Below, piece by piece: positions 15,301-28,060 of a stretch of DNA of 64,000 bases. The notes beneath the pieces were generated by a model. It was not told the DNA's origin, searched no databases, and saw nothing but the letters and a program-made list of their open reading frames with translations. The stretch comes from Streblospio benedicti (lineage: Eukaryota; Annelida; Polychaeta; Spionida; Spionidae), in NCBI GenBank assembly GCA_019095985.1, contig CM032663.1, forward strand, positions 18,141,649 through 18,205,648. Direction: 5' to 3'. The position numbers and the translations under genes are program-made. Position 1 is the first letter of the stretch, and each line of letters starts with the position of its first letter.

Positions 15301-18300
15301 CTGGCGAGCTCTAGTAAATCACAAGCTTATTTTAATATGAATTCGAAATTACATTTTTCATTATCTTTGGTGATGTCCCAAATAATCTCCTATTGAGACT
15401 GACGATCAGATATTTCCCATGATTGTGTCACTTATTGTGACGTTTGTCTGAGAGAATCGTGACAAATGTCACTATAACATTTCTTGATGTTACACTGATG
15501 AAAAGTCAGATATTGTCCAGTCATTATGTGTGCATCACTCCTCTGCGATTCATTGTTACGAATGGAGAAATTCATCAATGGCAGTGGCAATGAATGACAC
15601 CTTTTATTGTTCCCTTTAAAGTGGACACAACAAAGGACCGAATTGTCAGGCTCTCTGTAAATTACGATGGACAATGTCAATGATAAGATGGCCTTTTATA
15701 GTTACTTTTGAAGTCAAAATAAATGAGGTAATATATTGAAGTAATTCACTTGTGTTCTTTTTATCCTTGCCCTGAAAGAAAATAACAGCTGGTGAGAATA
15801 GCATAGATATTGGTTGCTTATCAACAAAATGGGGCAGTTGGGTAAATGGCAGTATATGCTCTGTGACTAAAATAAAAGTTAGAAACATTTCTTCATACAA
15901 GATTTAATAACATAATTAGACGATTTAAAAAAAAGAAAAAAGAAAAGTTGTTATTATCTCCTTTTGTTTTCACTTCTTATGATTCCAAAGCTGAAGTTTT
16001 TGCACAATGGTAACATTCATTTTGAGACCTTTCCTCCGACTGTGACAAGTGTGAGACAGCATAGGGATTTAAAGGTCCATCAGCCTCTATTAGGACTCCA
16101 TAAGACGCCCTCATGCTTGTCCACTGTGGCCATTATGCAGACAAGCAGACCACTTCCACCTAATTAGTGTGATTAATCAGCGCGTGCCTTATGCCCCCAG
16201 TCAGCCATGATTAATGGACTGTGTATGCTAATGAGAGGCTCACACAAGGTTATGTTCAATTAAAGGTTGAAATTTCATTATTTCTACAAATGGGGAACTT
16301 TTTCAATACAATTATTAATTAACTAAGTTAACTAAGTTGTATGTATAGGAGAAATTCTTGCTATTGAAAGCCACAAAATAATTAGCACGAAAAAGCATGG
16401 GTTCTAAATATTATTCATACTGTAAAAACAGCTATAATTGACTTGTTCAATAATGTATGAAAAAAATATCAATCATTGCTTTGCCTTTGCACCTGCTTCT
16501 GTAGACAAGTGAAGGTGTCTAGTAACAAAGCAGGCGCCTGTATTTGCATTATTGTACCAATTGCATCCTTATTAGGGATGCCTGGGGGTGTGACCAACCA
16601 GTGGGGTGCCTTGTGATTCATGTTTCATCTTCACATGACAGGTGGATTCACCACAGTGCTTCATGGGACATGGCATTTGTAGTCTGCTTGGAATCCTGTG
16701 CATTTTAATAGCATTCTGTAACAATAAAAATTGAAATTTGTAGTCTTGAGAATTTTCATATTATGCTCCACAAAACACAACTGAACAACTTTAAAAATTC
16801 CTAGATAAATATCGCGGATTTAAAATATAATTGTGCTCGACCATATCAGATACAGATCTGGATATTTATTGTAGAAATGAGGAGTTTCCTTGGTTGTTCT
16901 ACTCAGCCTGGGTTAAGTTCATGATGTAGATATATATAAGAAGTCTGCAAGCCGCATGGGTCTGATTATGTGACCTGCTGTAAAGCTGCGTCCAGCGGCT
17001 GCGGTGGATTATGGCACCACTGCTCCTTATTATCCATGGTCATTACAGGAGCCAGCAGGCAACTTTTATTGACCTTCAGTCATCATCCAGGCTGTAAACA
17101 ATGATTACTCCCAGTTTCGCATCTTAATCTTTTCTTCCAATGAAAATATATTGGATGACTTGCAATGGTTTATGGAATTGTCCACTTGAACAGAAGTGAT
17201 TATCTTGCGGAAAGGTGAATAGAAATTGTGGTGTGAGTGACCTACTATTCTCTAGAATATATGGCACCATTTTAACCAATGATGCGTATAATGGTGCTAG
17301 TATTTCGACTGGTAATATGACAGATTGAAATATCAATGATAATTGAGAGGCAGCTCACCTAAAAACGTTGTGAGAGATGCCTCATTTATTCACTTGTGAA
17401 ATTTCTGGAAGGCATCAGCCAGCCAGATGTCTGAATTGCACGTAACAGATATAGACAAGCATAGTCAAATAAGAGAAAAATAAATAGAAAACAAACTGAT
17501 TGCTTGTTCATTCTCTTGGCATAAAAGCTTGGGTTCTAAATCGGCTGTTCTTTTGCTCTTGCTCTAGGTTACATTGAAAACATTTATTGTATTAAAATAA
17601 ATCTCACTAATTTTAGACAAAACGTTTATCTTATTCTTTGTAAATGCCATGCAGAACTTTTACCCATTTTTAATATAACTGTAATTTTTTATATCTGGAT
17701 AGGCTCACAACATTTGCGTCAGTAAAGAATTCATAATAAATCTTTGATAGATGTTATTTTTTTAAATGAAATGACATTCATGATAATGTCAGGGTCTTGC
17801 ATGCATGGAATGATTACTGTGCATGTTGAGGATCATTAGGTGCACACTTCATGTGCACATCAGGTGCAGCAGTGTATCACAACTGCCAGCCTCCCGATAC
17901 CAAGTTATGACTGTGGCCATGACACCTATCATGAGTTGCATAACTCATTTCTGTGTTTGATGCCCCATGATGACCTTGAAGCAGTGGTATTTTGTTCTGA
18001 GAAAGTGTCTTTTATTACTAAAATTTATACATCGATATTCTCTATTGATGAAGAATTATAAGGTCAATATATTGAAACAACTAATAAAATGTTGATAATG
18101 ATCATTGCTGATTAAAAGTCTAATATCAAGAGTATACCAGTTGATCTTCACCATGCATTTTACATTGAAAATAGTTTTGGTCAATATCCAATTTATGAAC
18201 TGTGTTAACTACCAATAGTTTGACTTTGTCAAGAATGTAAAAGAAGTCCATGTTTATTTTGACATAACATAGAATTGGCCTTTAGGTTAGTTTTTTTTAT

Positions 18301-21300
18301 TTGCTTTATTGCAAACTTCTGTCGTAAGTGTAGCATAGACCAGTTGTTCCATAAGTTCATGTATTGTAAATGTTTGTTGTGCTCACATTATAGAAATGGA
18401 CTTAATTAAATTTACTTTTCCCATACATTGATGAGTGGCTATATTACCTTACCACACTCTTTACTATTGAGGAAAAACTGAGTGTTTTGTGTATTGTTCT
18501 AAGTGATTGAATACTTGTGGGGTGGTTTGAAGGTGCTCATTACAGTAATGTAGGACAGAGGCAGACGCAATCAGTGGAGTGGCGACAGGGTGTGATAGGC
18601 CAGTGATTGGATCCTGCTGTAACCAAATGCTCTTCTCATGTTTTCTTTATCATCACAATGCTTCAAGCTTGTGTTCTGGCCTCTCTCATAGGTCCATCTG
18701 TCATCTTCACATCATTCCTTTCTCATTTGTTGTCCAGTTATCTTTTACATACAGCTTTTGGTTTACTTCAGTCTTTTGAAAGCAACATGTGTATACTAAA
18801 TGTGATCCAGGCAATAGTTATTACTGGGTTTGTAAATTTGAAATGCTGCTCCAGTTTGAAAGATCTCAATAAAACATTGTTAAACAGTAGACAGTAAAAA
18901 TTTTATAAGCGTCATTGAACCATGACAAATTCGTTGTCGGTTTGTTGTCGGTTTTCTATTTTGAGAGTGATGAGAATTTTCTAGACTGACTCTAAAAAAT
19001 GCCTCTGCCAATTTCATTACTTGAGGTCTGATGTGTTTTAGGAAACAAAATATGTGTAGAGGAGGCAACACCCAAAACAATGAGGCAGTGAGCGTTGTAT
19101 TTAGAGATTGGTAAGGAGGGCACGGCTGATTGGATTTGCTGCCCCAAGCTGTGTACAAAATGCAGCCTGCACTCTTCATGTGTGAGAGATTTGGTGGGGA
19201 ACCAGAAAGCTGTAGATATGGCCGCCACAGTTGACTTATAAATGTTAGCTCACAATATGATCATAATACATGATGGAGCTGACAGCTGTCATTTCCATGG
19301 TGAGAAATCTGTTAAGCAAATCTGACAGCCAAAGTTGTAATAATTAAGTGTTATGAGACTTTTTGTTCTTTGTTTTGTTTTGGAATAAATGAAGAAGTTT
19401 TGTTCAGAATTTGAAGAACACTTGATGCGTATCATTCTTGATAATTTTCAAACAAAATTTACTACTGATAATAAATGATACCGTATATGACCATCCAAGT
19501 ACCACCCTCATGTAACAGCCATCCCCCCGTTTTTCTTCAATGTCCTTAAGAGTTATGTAGTAACTGCACTCTCGTGTAACAGCCCACCCCCAAGTTTGAG
19601 AAAATTTCAATTAAACGGCCCTGGCGCTTGGATGGTCGTATACGGTATATATCAAATGTACATTTCATGAAAAGCTCAAACAACAAAAATATTTTGCTTT
19701 GCATGAATGAGTTTCAATTTATTGGTCATAATGTCATTTTATAGGAACCAATGCATGTGTTGACAAAAATGGCGGCTGTACCCACCTGTGCTTGCCAAAG
19801 CCTCATCAGCAGCGTGTGTGTGCCTGCCCCATGGGCTATGAACTGCTCGCTGACTTCAAAACATGCATCATACCTGAGGTATGTTTGTGAACCTAATTCT
19901 TTATCACATTTGATGCTAATAAACCGTGTTTCAATGCCTTGACAATTGACATTCACATCTTACAGAAATTTAAATTATGTTGCCAGTGTTCGAGTTCAGT
20001 ATACTTTCATCATAGAATTTATATGTCCATTGTATATTCTAACTGTTATTTTTGTTCCTCTTAGGCATTCTTACTGTTTTCGCGGCGCAATGACATTCGA
20101 CGTATTAGCCTCGAGGTGGACAACAACAATGTGCCAATTCCCATCAATGAGGGCTCTGTCAAGGCGGCTAGTGCACTAGATTTTGACATCAATGACTCCA
20201 GAATATATTGGACAGACACAACTTTGAATGTGAGTTTCATATGGAATATAATACTGTTGTGCAGTTTATGCAGTATCATGCTTTGTGACCCATGATTTAA
20301 GATATAGGTATATCAGTTTCAAAGTGATTTTTAAAAGGACATATTAAAATAGTATTCATTCATAATTATTATGTAATATGATAGGTTTTATGTAGTAATA
20401 AAGGGTTAATTTTATTTTAGCGAATCAGTCGAGCGTATATGAATGGCTCTGGATTAGAAAACCTGGTTATGTTTGGTCTGGAGTCTCCAGAGGGTATGGC
20501 CGTAGATTGGGTAGCACATAATCTGTACTGGGCAGATTCTGAGACGCACCGAATAGAGATGTCACGACTGGACGGCACTGCCAGGAAGGTCATTGTCTGG
20601 CAAAACCTGGATGGACCTCGGTCAATTGCACTTGATCCTTCCAGAGGGTAAGTCCCAGCTTGACATGTTCATTTAGATTTATTTATTTATCTACTATTGA
20701 ATAATCATGTGCAAGGCTTGAAATCTAAGGATCTGTATTTGAATTCAAGTTACTTATTCTTATAATGGCATTTATGTTGATGTTGCTGTATTTTTGCTGT
20801 TAAAATGTCTTCATAAATATGTACTCTCATTTCATTACAGGCACATGTATTGGAGTGACTGGGCAAAAAGACCCAAAGTTGAGAGAGCGAACTTGGATGG
20901 CACTAATCGCAAGGTGATCCTGCGAGACATCGGGCGGCTTAACGGGCTCACCATAGACTTCATGGAGCAGCGACTCTACTGGACCAACGTGGACAACAAA
21001 CAGATACAGTCGTCAGACCTCAATGGAAATAATCAGAAGTATGTCACTTACTTAGTTATATTCTCATTTGGATTGTAGCTTTTTTGTTGTTGAAACATTG
21101 AACTCTATTTTTCTATGTATGTATCAGGCCTTCAATGGGATTGCCATATAGTTGTTACTTGCATGTGTATTATATTTTTTTATAGATTGGTGATAGAAGA
21201 AACAAATTCGCATCTGCACAGCCTGACGCAGTATGAAGATTTCATTTACTGGACAGATTGGACAACAAACAGCATTGAGCGAGCCAATAAATTTACTGGT

Positions 21301-24300
21301 AAGTATTTGTAACTGTCATCAGACATTCAAAATCTACAATTGAATTTGAAGTCATGACAAGAAATATGACAAGACTTTTCAATGCAGGTACGAACAGGAC
21401 ACGTATTCAAGATAACGTGGACTACATCATGGATCTGCTTGTGTTCCACGCATCCCGACAGTCCGGCTGGAACCAGTGTGGGGTCAACAATGGCGGCTGT
21501 TCGCACCTGTGTGTGGCGCATGCCATAGATGAGGGGCACAACATCACACACCACTGCACCTGCCCAACACACTACACACTGCAGAATGACAACAGGACAT
21601 GTCTGCGTAAGTGACTGTTCCAACTTTTTATGGTCGTTCATATGCGCGAACCGAATTTATTAATTTTTTCTTTAAGATGTCTATTATTTTTGTAACTGCA
21701 TTTTCGATGAATGATTCTTTTTTTCTTTTCTTGATAGCAAGTTGTTGTTTACGTTTAACATAATTTTTTAGTTATCATTTTCATTTCGCACATTGAATCA
21801 ATGAGTCTTTACTGGCATACAAATTTATCTTAATTATTGAACGCATTTTCTTTGCAGCTCCAGAATCTTTCCTGCTTTTCTCTCAGCGGAACACAATCTC
21901 CCGGATGGTGTTGGACCCTCCTGACTCCCCAGATCTTGTGCTTCCCATCAACAGCCTTAAGAACATCAAAGCCATCACCTACGACCCTGTACAGGAATTC
22001 GTCTACTGGATAGATGCTCGCTCTAAGACCATCAAACGAGCAAGGGATAATGGAACCGAGGTATGTAGATCATACACTTTGAAGATTTTGAAAAAGATTT
22101 GATTTCTATGTAAAGATTTGTATTCAAATCAATTATAACTTATTTCTCTTGTTGATACTTATGCCACGATCCTATGATAATGTGCTCCAAATCATGTACA
22201 GGTGAATCTTCATTAATTATACACAATGATCATGTTTTAATCTTTGCTTTTTCGTTTTTCTAAAGCTCACAGTTGTTGTGTCGTCACCTGGAAGTGCTGT
22301 GTTCAATCCTTACGACCTGGCGATCGACCCATTCTCTCGCCAGTTGTACTGGTCTGATCAGAACAGTAATGTGATCAATGTGACCAAACTTGACCTATGG
22401 TCAGTCGGTGTGGTCATCGATCAGAGGAACCAGAAACCACGCCGAATAGCGCTCGCTCCTCAACAAGGGTACGATTGCCATTGTTAATTTACATTTGATA
22501 CGAAAGTAAATGTTATATTTTCTAACAGTCATGCATCATAGATATTGCTATTAAGTTTTGGCTTTGAACCAATTGCAGTGTAATGCATTATCATTTATTT
22601 GTGTTACAGTTATCTGTTCTGGACAAATCTTGACCGTCCTCCGACCATCCAGCGAGCAGACCTGGATGGCACGTCCACTCTCACCCTGTTCTCCACAGAG
22701 CTTACTGCCCCCGGGCCCATTGCTGTAGACACCACCACCTCAATGCTCTACTGGGCAGATCTAAGTCTGCAGCGAGTGGAGGTAAAGCAGATTCTCGAGT
22801 CCTATAAATTTACTTTAAATTTAAAACTATTTCAAGAGGTTTTCTAGAATAGCATAGTCACGTTGACTAAGAATAAAGGATTACTTTGTGAAATAAAATT
22901 CATTAGGAAAAAAAAGAAAAATTATGAAACTGTTGTTTACAAATATTAATTGCAATAATTGACCAGGTGGCGTCGTTTGATGGGGGAAACCGGCGTGTGC
23001 TGCTGGACGATGGCCTGGAGAAGCCAGTGGGACTGGCCGTGTTCGGGGAGCATCTCTACCTGGCAGACGGACGCCAGGGACTCATAGAGCGCGTCGACAA
23101 ACTCACTGGCAACAACAGGCTGCAGGTAAATATCTTGCAAATTTACTACCATTTATCACCAGCTGTCTATCTGTGTATGTGAGTATAAGGTATCAGGTTC
23201 ATAATCTACTTTAAAAGCTAACCAAGTGACCAGACCGACTACATAAATATGTGTTTCTCATCAGGTGCAAGGTCGTGTGGCACACCTCTCCGATCTGGCC
23301 GTGGGAGTGCATCTGCACTCGAGTGAGCTGGCCGACCACCCATGTCACCCCAACAACGGTGGCTGCACCCACCTGTGTGTGAACAAGGAGGGCCGGCCGC
23401 GCTGCTCCTGCCCAGTGGGCCTCGTGCTCAACACGGACGAGAGGTACGGGCCAGAAACGAGGGTTTGAACGAAGCTTTTGATATTGTTACCTCTGTGTAA
23501 ATTTCACGTTTGTATTTTCATCTGATTTCTATTTATATCAAGTGATCAATAATAAGATTGAGATTAATTCTGATGAATATTTTTGTGTAGTAGCTCAGTT
23601 TTATCGCAACTTACTACATCATGGTATTTTTCTTTCTTACTGGTACGTACGACAATATCTATGTTAAAATATCAATAACATGCTCAAAAAGAAGTTTACA
23701 TCATTTCAAGGAGCTGTGCCGAGCCTCCGACATGCGACACGGACCAGTTCACGTGCGCGGACGGCGAGTGCATCATCCTGTCGTGGGTGTGCGACGGCTC
23801 CAATGACTGCAAGGACGGCTCCGACGAGACCGGCTGTCCCAGCTGCGGCCCCACACAACACAGGTGTACCAGGTCAGTCGACGCTTCCGTGTATCAACTT
23901 GCCAAACATTTGACTGTTATATATTTTTTGCCTCTCTAGTACCATTTAAGTACATGTAGGCAGCAGGCTACTACTTTGTCTAAATTTGAAGCGTGCATTT
24001 GAGATGTTGAATGCCACACTCATCGTTTTAACAGTAATAGTAATGCACTTACTTTTAGTCTGAATCTATGGTAATATATGCATACAAAAACTTAGTTTTA
24101 CTTTCAAAATCTTATTTATTCAAATTTTCTCAATACTTTTCAACCCCTCCACAAAGAATTATGTAAGTCTTGTAAAGATCGGTTAAGTATATAATATAGT
24201 TTCCCATTAGTAAAATTCCAACATTTGCACTTTTCATATGGTCGTTGAAGTCCAGATGTTTACTGTAGGGGTATAGTAGAAACCAGCTTACACAAGATAA

Positions 24301-25666
24301 ATGCCATCTTTACTTACGAAACTTGCACAGTTGTTGTCCGAGAAAAACACAGATACTTCACTTTTATTCTTAACACTATGTAATGTGATAGTAAATTGGG
24401 GCATTTTCTAAAAGTTTAAAAAATTTCTAAAATGTGGCTGTGCATTGCAGTGGTCAGTGCGTTTCTGCTGACCAGCGTTGTGACGGCTCCAACGACTGCA
24501 AGGACGGTTCCGACGAGAAGAATTGTGCGCCGTGTCTGCCCGACTGGTGGCAGTGTGCGGGCAGTAGGGTGTGTCTGCCACCAAACCTCAGGTGTAACAA
24601 CCAGGTAGGCTAGCAGACCTGCAATGTAAACCATTTCTGGGGCCCTTATAGTTAGCATTTTGGGGAGATTGTTTCAAAGTTATTGAGATGTTATTATGTT
24701 TTTTCAGATCTGTAGGATTGGAAAGATACATGTTCTTCGATATTTAGTACATGATTTTGTAATTTTACCTCATGACAATTTTATATTTTGTCCATGTAAA
24801 TCAGTTTTGAACGACAGAATAAATTCATATGAATATCATGTTCACCTCTCGCCTCTCTCCTGCGCCAGATTGACTGCCTGCCACACGGTGACGACGAGGT
24901 TGGCTGCGACCCGTCAGGCCCCAACGGCCCCGTGCTGCCACCTGGCCGCAGCCCCGGCACGCAGTACATCATCATCGCCGTCGTCGTCATCCTCGCCATC
25001 CTCTTCCTTGGCTTCATGGGTGTCATCATCCGACGTGGCCGCCTCAATACCGGCGCTCTCACCGGCGGCGCCGGCCGTGAAACGGAACTCCTCGGTGACG
25101 ACATCTGCGGTGGCGGCGGCGGCAGCGGCAAGCCGACGCCGCCCACCACGCTGCTGTCGTCGTCGCGTGGAGGCACGGGCGCCTCAGCCACCACTTGCCT
25201 CACGTACGCCAGCACCAACTCCAACGGCGGCATGAACAGTGTGTACGACCGGCGCGACGTGACGGGCGCTTCCTCGTCGTCCACCGCCTCCAACCCGGGA
25301 GGGCCCGCCACGTATCCGTGGCAACAGACACTGGAGACGCTGAACCCGCCGCCGAGCCCGGTGACGTCGGCGTACACATCGGTGCCGAGCGTGAGCACGG
25401 TGGGGCGGCACCACCGGCGCCACCACCACCGCGGTGGCGGGTACCAGCACATCCCGCCGCTGCCCACGCCGTGCTCCACGGATGTGTGCGACGACTCAGA
25501 GCCGTACTATAACCCGGATTACGACTCAGACTACCCGGCGCCGTGTCCCACGCCGCAGTACTCGCAGTACTTGCTGTCGGACTGTCCGCCGTCGCCGTCG
25601 ACGGAGCGCAGCTTCAACCCCTACCCACCGCCACCCTCACCCGCAGGGGGCACCTCGGAGTGCTAA
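10155..25666 (+). CDS. LRP5/6: Wnt co-receptor LRP5/6 (arrow), 5'-truncated by the window; 21 exons
   Basis: Single-pass membrane receptor that binds Wnt with Frizzled and recruits Axin through its tail. Exons read from splice sites and frame: 10155-10361, 10669-10868, 12203-12336, 12950-13150, 13659-13854, 14312-14562, 14737-14877, 19745-19878, 20065-20229, 20421-20647, 20841-21038, 21186-21298, 21388-21606, 21858-22060, 22266-22468, 22610-22781, 22967-23125, 23265-23443, 23711-23872, 24451-24604, 24869-25666. Phases agree at every junction except in the third exon, which is one base short. The exons give about 1470 residues; human LRP6 has 1613. The missing part is the signal peptide and first propeller blades, normally exons 1 and 2; I found no YWTD-coding exon in 1-10154. 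Domain order is propeller-EGF four times, three LDLa, TM, tail, as in the family. One gene stands for vertebrate LRP5 and LRP6. Identification is certain from long stretches recalled as near-identical to LRP6. Confidence 0.97.
11829..12073. mobile_element. Foldback/MITE-like element in LRP5/6 intron
   Basis: Inverted arms of about 72 bp, 11829-11900 and 12000-12073, share taattgtctttccttac and gcacaaaaaagcttttc with few mismatches. They are separated by about 100 bp of unrelated sequence. No coding capacity. The family cannot be assigned, because no clear target duplication is visible. Confidence 0.75.
12950..14877 (+). CDS. LRP5/6: LRP5/6 exons 12950-13150, 13659-13854, 14312-14562, 14737-14877: propeller 2
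   Basis: Six-bladed YWTD propeller. It opens with [20 protein letters not shown] and contains [59 protein letters not shown] and [17 protein letters not shown]. The LRP6 counterparts are near-identical and lie in the same exon blocks. The acceptor at 12948-12949 has a poor pyrimidine tract, but the reading frame and the LRP6 match demand it. Coding here is GC-rich against AT-rich introns. Confidence 0.95.
14878..19744 (+). other. 4.9-kb LRP5/6 intron between propeller 2 and EGF2
   Basis: No coding exon seen. It contains a homeodomain-site-rich patch (16140-16250), another complex patch at 16975-17100, and one MITE (19479-19648). Elsewhere it is AT-rich with nothing recognisable. Confidence 0.6.
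19479..19648. mobile_element. MITE, copy 1, in LRP5/6 intron just before EGF2 exon
   Basis: Terminal inverted repeats taccgtatatgaccatcc and ggatggtcgtatacggta, total about 170 bp, with inner gtaacagcc/ggctgttac-type symmetry. A second copy in opposite orientation lies at 60494-60657. The end lies 96 bp from the exon at 19745. Confidence 0.8.
19745..21606 (+). CDS. LRP5/6: LRP5/6 exons 19745-19878 to 21388-21606: EGF2, propeller 3, EGF3
   Basis: The exon at 19745-19878 is EGF2 ([23 protein letters not shown]). Propeller 3 follows in 20065-20229 ([26 protein letters not shown]), 20421-20647 ([20 protein letters not shown]), 20841-21038 ([20 protein letters not shown]) and 21186-21298 ([13 protein letters not shown]). 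The exon at 21388-21606 carries the propeller end ([20 protein letters not shown]) and EGF3 with six cysteines. In vertebrates propellers 3-4 form the second Wnt-binding and main DKK1-binding surface. EGF3 has a slightly longer loop before CTCPTHY than human LRP6. Confidence 0.95.
21858..23443 (+). CDS. LRP5/6: LRP5/6 exons 21858-22060 to 23265-23443: propeller 4 and EGF4
   Basis: Propeller 4 is the most diverged, as in vertebrates: [62 protein letters not shown], then [19 protein letters not shown], where YWTD has decayed to YLAD. The exon at 23265-23443 gives [16 protein letters not shown] and EGF4 ([21 protein letters not shown]). Lengths and phases (203, 203, 172, 159, 179 nt) keep one frame throughout. 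Confidence 0.95.
23711..24919 (+). CDS. LRP5/6: LRP5/6 exons 23711-23872, 24451-24604 and start of 24869: three LDL-receptor class A repeats
   Basis: Three cysteine-rich calcium-binding modules just outside the membrane. Repeat 1: [14 protein letters not shown], then [16 protein letters not shown]. Repeat 2: [14 protein letters not shown], then [16 protein letters not shown]; it is split between exons. Repeat 3: [14 protein letters not shown], then RCNNQ in one exon and [13 protein letters not shown] in the next, with acidic residues looser than usual. Repeats 1 and 2 share the core [13 protein letters not shown]. The acceptor at 23708-23713 is a NAGNAG pair, so use of AAG or GAG changes the protein by one residue. 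Confidence 0.93.
24869..25666 (+). CDS. LRP5/6: LRP5/6 last exon: transmembrane helix and signalling tail with PPPSP motifs
   Basis: Codes 265 residues. The transmembrane helix ([20 protein letters not shown]) is followed by an IRRGR stop-transfer. The tail has the family landmark [13 protein letters not shown] near 25244 and five proline motifs in vertebrate order: [14 protein letters not shown] at 25343, [13 protein letters not shown] at 25454, [10 protein letters not shown] at 25538 (weakest), [11 protein letters not shown] at 25583, E YPPPPSP at 25622. In vertebrates each PPPSPxS is phosphorylated by GSK3 and CK1 to dock Axin. The protein ends in EC, whereas human LRP6 ends DSS. A glycine/serine-rich insert follows the helix. 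The exon is strongly GC-rich. Confidence 0.96.
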   Translation: MDCLPHGDDEVGCDPSGPNGPVLPPGRSPGTQYIIIAVVVILAILFLGFMGVIIRRGRLNTGALTGGAGRETELLGDDICGGGGGSGKPTPPTTLLSSSRGGTGASATTCLTYASTNSNGGMNSVYDRRDVTGASSSSTASNPGGPATYPWQQTLETLNPPPSPVTSAYTSVPSVSTVGRHHRRHHHRGGGYQHIPPLPTPCSTDVCDDSEPYYNPDYDSDYPAPCPTPQYSQYLLSDCPPSPSTERSFNPYPPPPSPAGGTSEC

Positions 25667-28060
25667 CCACGGACCCTCCCTACCCTCCAAACCAACATAG
25701 ACAGTGCAACAGCATTTATGCAATTAAAATACACGGGTTTTGTGATGAGTTTCCGCTGTCGAGCGACAAGGTGCCATATTGTATTGTGATATTTTTCGTC
25801 AGGACTGTAAACAGTGCATGGAATGGTCATGCTGGTTACTTTTGTTATTTTGTATCTGGACTGGTTGTTGACGCTGCTATGATTGGAGATGGGGAGGGGT
25901 TTGTGTCAGTCTTCATCATTCTAGAGTAGCAATATTTATCTCATGATCATGTTCATTGTACATACCCATTGCAACTTACTCAGGTGATACTATGGGGGGA
26001 GGGCATTTCACATTGCAGCAAAGTGGTTCAATATCAGTATGTGCCATATCAGTTTACCTCTCAGAAACAATCAAAATCTATGCATTTCCAAACAGAATGT
26101 TGACGCTGAAATTTCAGCAAAATTGTAACGTGAATTTTTTTTCAATCATTTTCTAAATTTGAATATGTAACTATAATATTCAAGTCCAAAGTGTTTGATA
26201 TTAAGTTTTTAAATCTAAGGAGAGTTTATCGGTTAATTATGTAAAATTTGCATTGAGTTTCAACATATTTGCCTGGTAAAGTTCATAATTCTGTTTTTTA
26301 ACTTACAAATTTATAAGTGGAAGAAAAATTTCTCAGCTGTTCATTCGCACTTTCGCCACAATGAACAAATGGAACCATTTTATAATTTTTCATGAACATG
26401 GGCAATTAGTGTAAGACATATTATTAGTTTTTATTATGGTGATATAAGAAGTTGTTTGCGTATGAACAGTATTTTGTACTGTATAACTAATTTATAATTG
26501 TTGTTGAGTACCCATAGAAACTTTTATTTTTATATATCTGATATATTTAGATTTACATACCTCTTAAATTGTTGCAAATTAATTTTCATATTCAGTGTCA
26601 GAAAAAGGTAATTGGTGAAATATGATTATTTTGAATGTGAACAGTGAGAATCTAGTCTTACATTATGAATGTAGTTTCATTTAATTATATAGTACCTTAT
26701 GAGTACAAATAATATGCAATGGCTTTGTACAATCAACCAGCACAATAGTGATCCGTGATTTTTTATAATATTTTTTACATATATGATGATATGTATTATT
26801 AAAGAGTTAAATAATGTTTGTGGACTCTATCTACAATTATTGATCATACTTGGATAGGTTAAGAAACTACTCTTTGCGTGAATTGAAAGTATGCAATGAT
26901 AGTGATGTTATTGAAAGCTTTTGTAGTGATAAGACTCTTCCTTCTATTTTTTTTGTTTCCCCTTTTCTTTTGTGGAAGCTCCCAGATGGAACTGCCAGCA
27001 ATCATTTCTTGATTTATATTTAGAGACTATTATTTCTATATTTTTAGGTGGTGCTATAATGACTGACTGTTCCTCACATTATTCAACTTAACTTTTTGGT
27101 TTACACGGTCAAGACTTACATGTGCATGGTATTTGACATGTCCCACCTATGACTTACTAGAGCTTCACTTAGTGAATTTTCAATATTTATAATATTTAGG
27201 AGTTTTCATGTAAGTATTACTCTTGTACAATGATATGCCATTAATGTTATGTTTGTTTAGGACATATTTGATACATATGTTTGTTTATGGATTTATTTAA
27301 GGATAAACTCTTGTTTATTTAAATTCAGTCCCTTATCATATTAGCATTTGGCAAAAGTTTTAGCTTTGACAAAAGCACTGTTTGAAATAAATTGTAATAA
27401 TTTTTTAAAAACAAGCTGGTATAATCAGCATGTTTGTTTTTTTAAAGTTTATTTTCTATGCCATTCTTATCTATCTGCCAATCTTTAGCGGGAAATCATT
27501 TCCCTTTTTTGATTCTTTATTTCATCGTATTGTTGGTTTTGTTTACTTCTATTGCTAATTGTGGTCCAAGACCAAACTTGTTCTTTTTTAGTTATGGTTG
27601 TGAATGTGATAAATTTTTATTTCCTGGTGACCGATAATCGTTGTTTAGACGGTTGTGATGTAGTTAGAAAATCTTAATTGTACAAACCTAATAGGGCAAT
27701 TTTATTATTTAAATTGAATATTGACATCAAATGTCAATTAAACCATTTCTAGATCAGTTTATGCAAGTTTTTTCAGTTATGATTTAAGTAGTATTTCACA
27801 ATTAGATACAATTTAAACCCTTGTTTGAATTCATAATTTGTAGTACAATTGTTTAAATCTTTGTTTAATTTACCATTATAATAGTAATGATATTTACTAT
27901 AAAAATTATCTATTATTTGTTGAGAGAGATGTTTTGTTTGTGATTGTATTTATGTGGTTGAGAAAGATGAATGTTGTTTATTAACAGATTTGAGTTTTAT
28001 CAATGAGCTGTAAATATTTGCTTTTCTATAAAACTAGATACATATTGTTGAAAAAATAAA
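25667..28060 (+). other. Probable LRP5/6 3'UTR and polyadenylation region
   Basis: After the stop the sequence falls sharply in GC and carries no credible coding frame. AATAAA occurs at 27386-27391 and 28055-28060. The first or second would give a 3'UTR of about 1.7 or 2.4 kb, both plausible. Which one is used cannot be told from sequence. Confidence 0.5.

Noticed and set aside
24781-25479. 232-codon open frame on the minus strand over the LRP5/6 tail exon
   Set aside because: It lies antisense to a well-supported exon in very GC-rich DNA, where stop codons are rare. Composition is skewed and no domain is visible.
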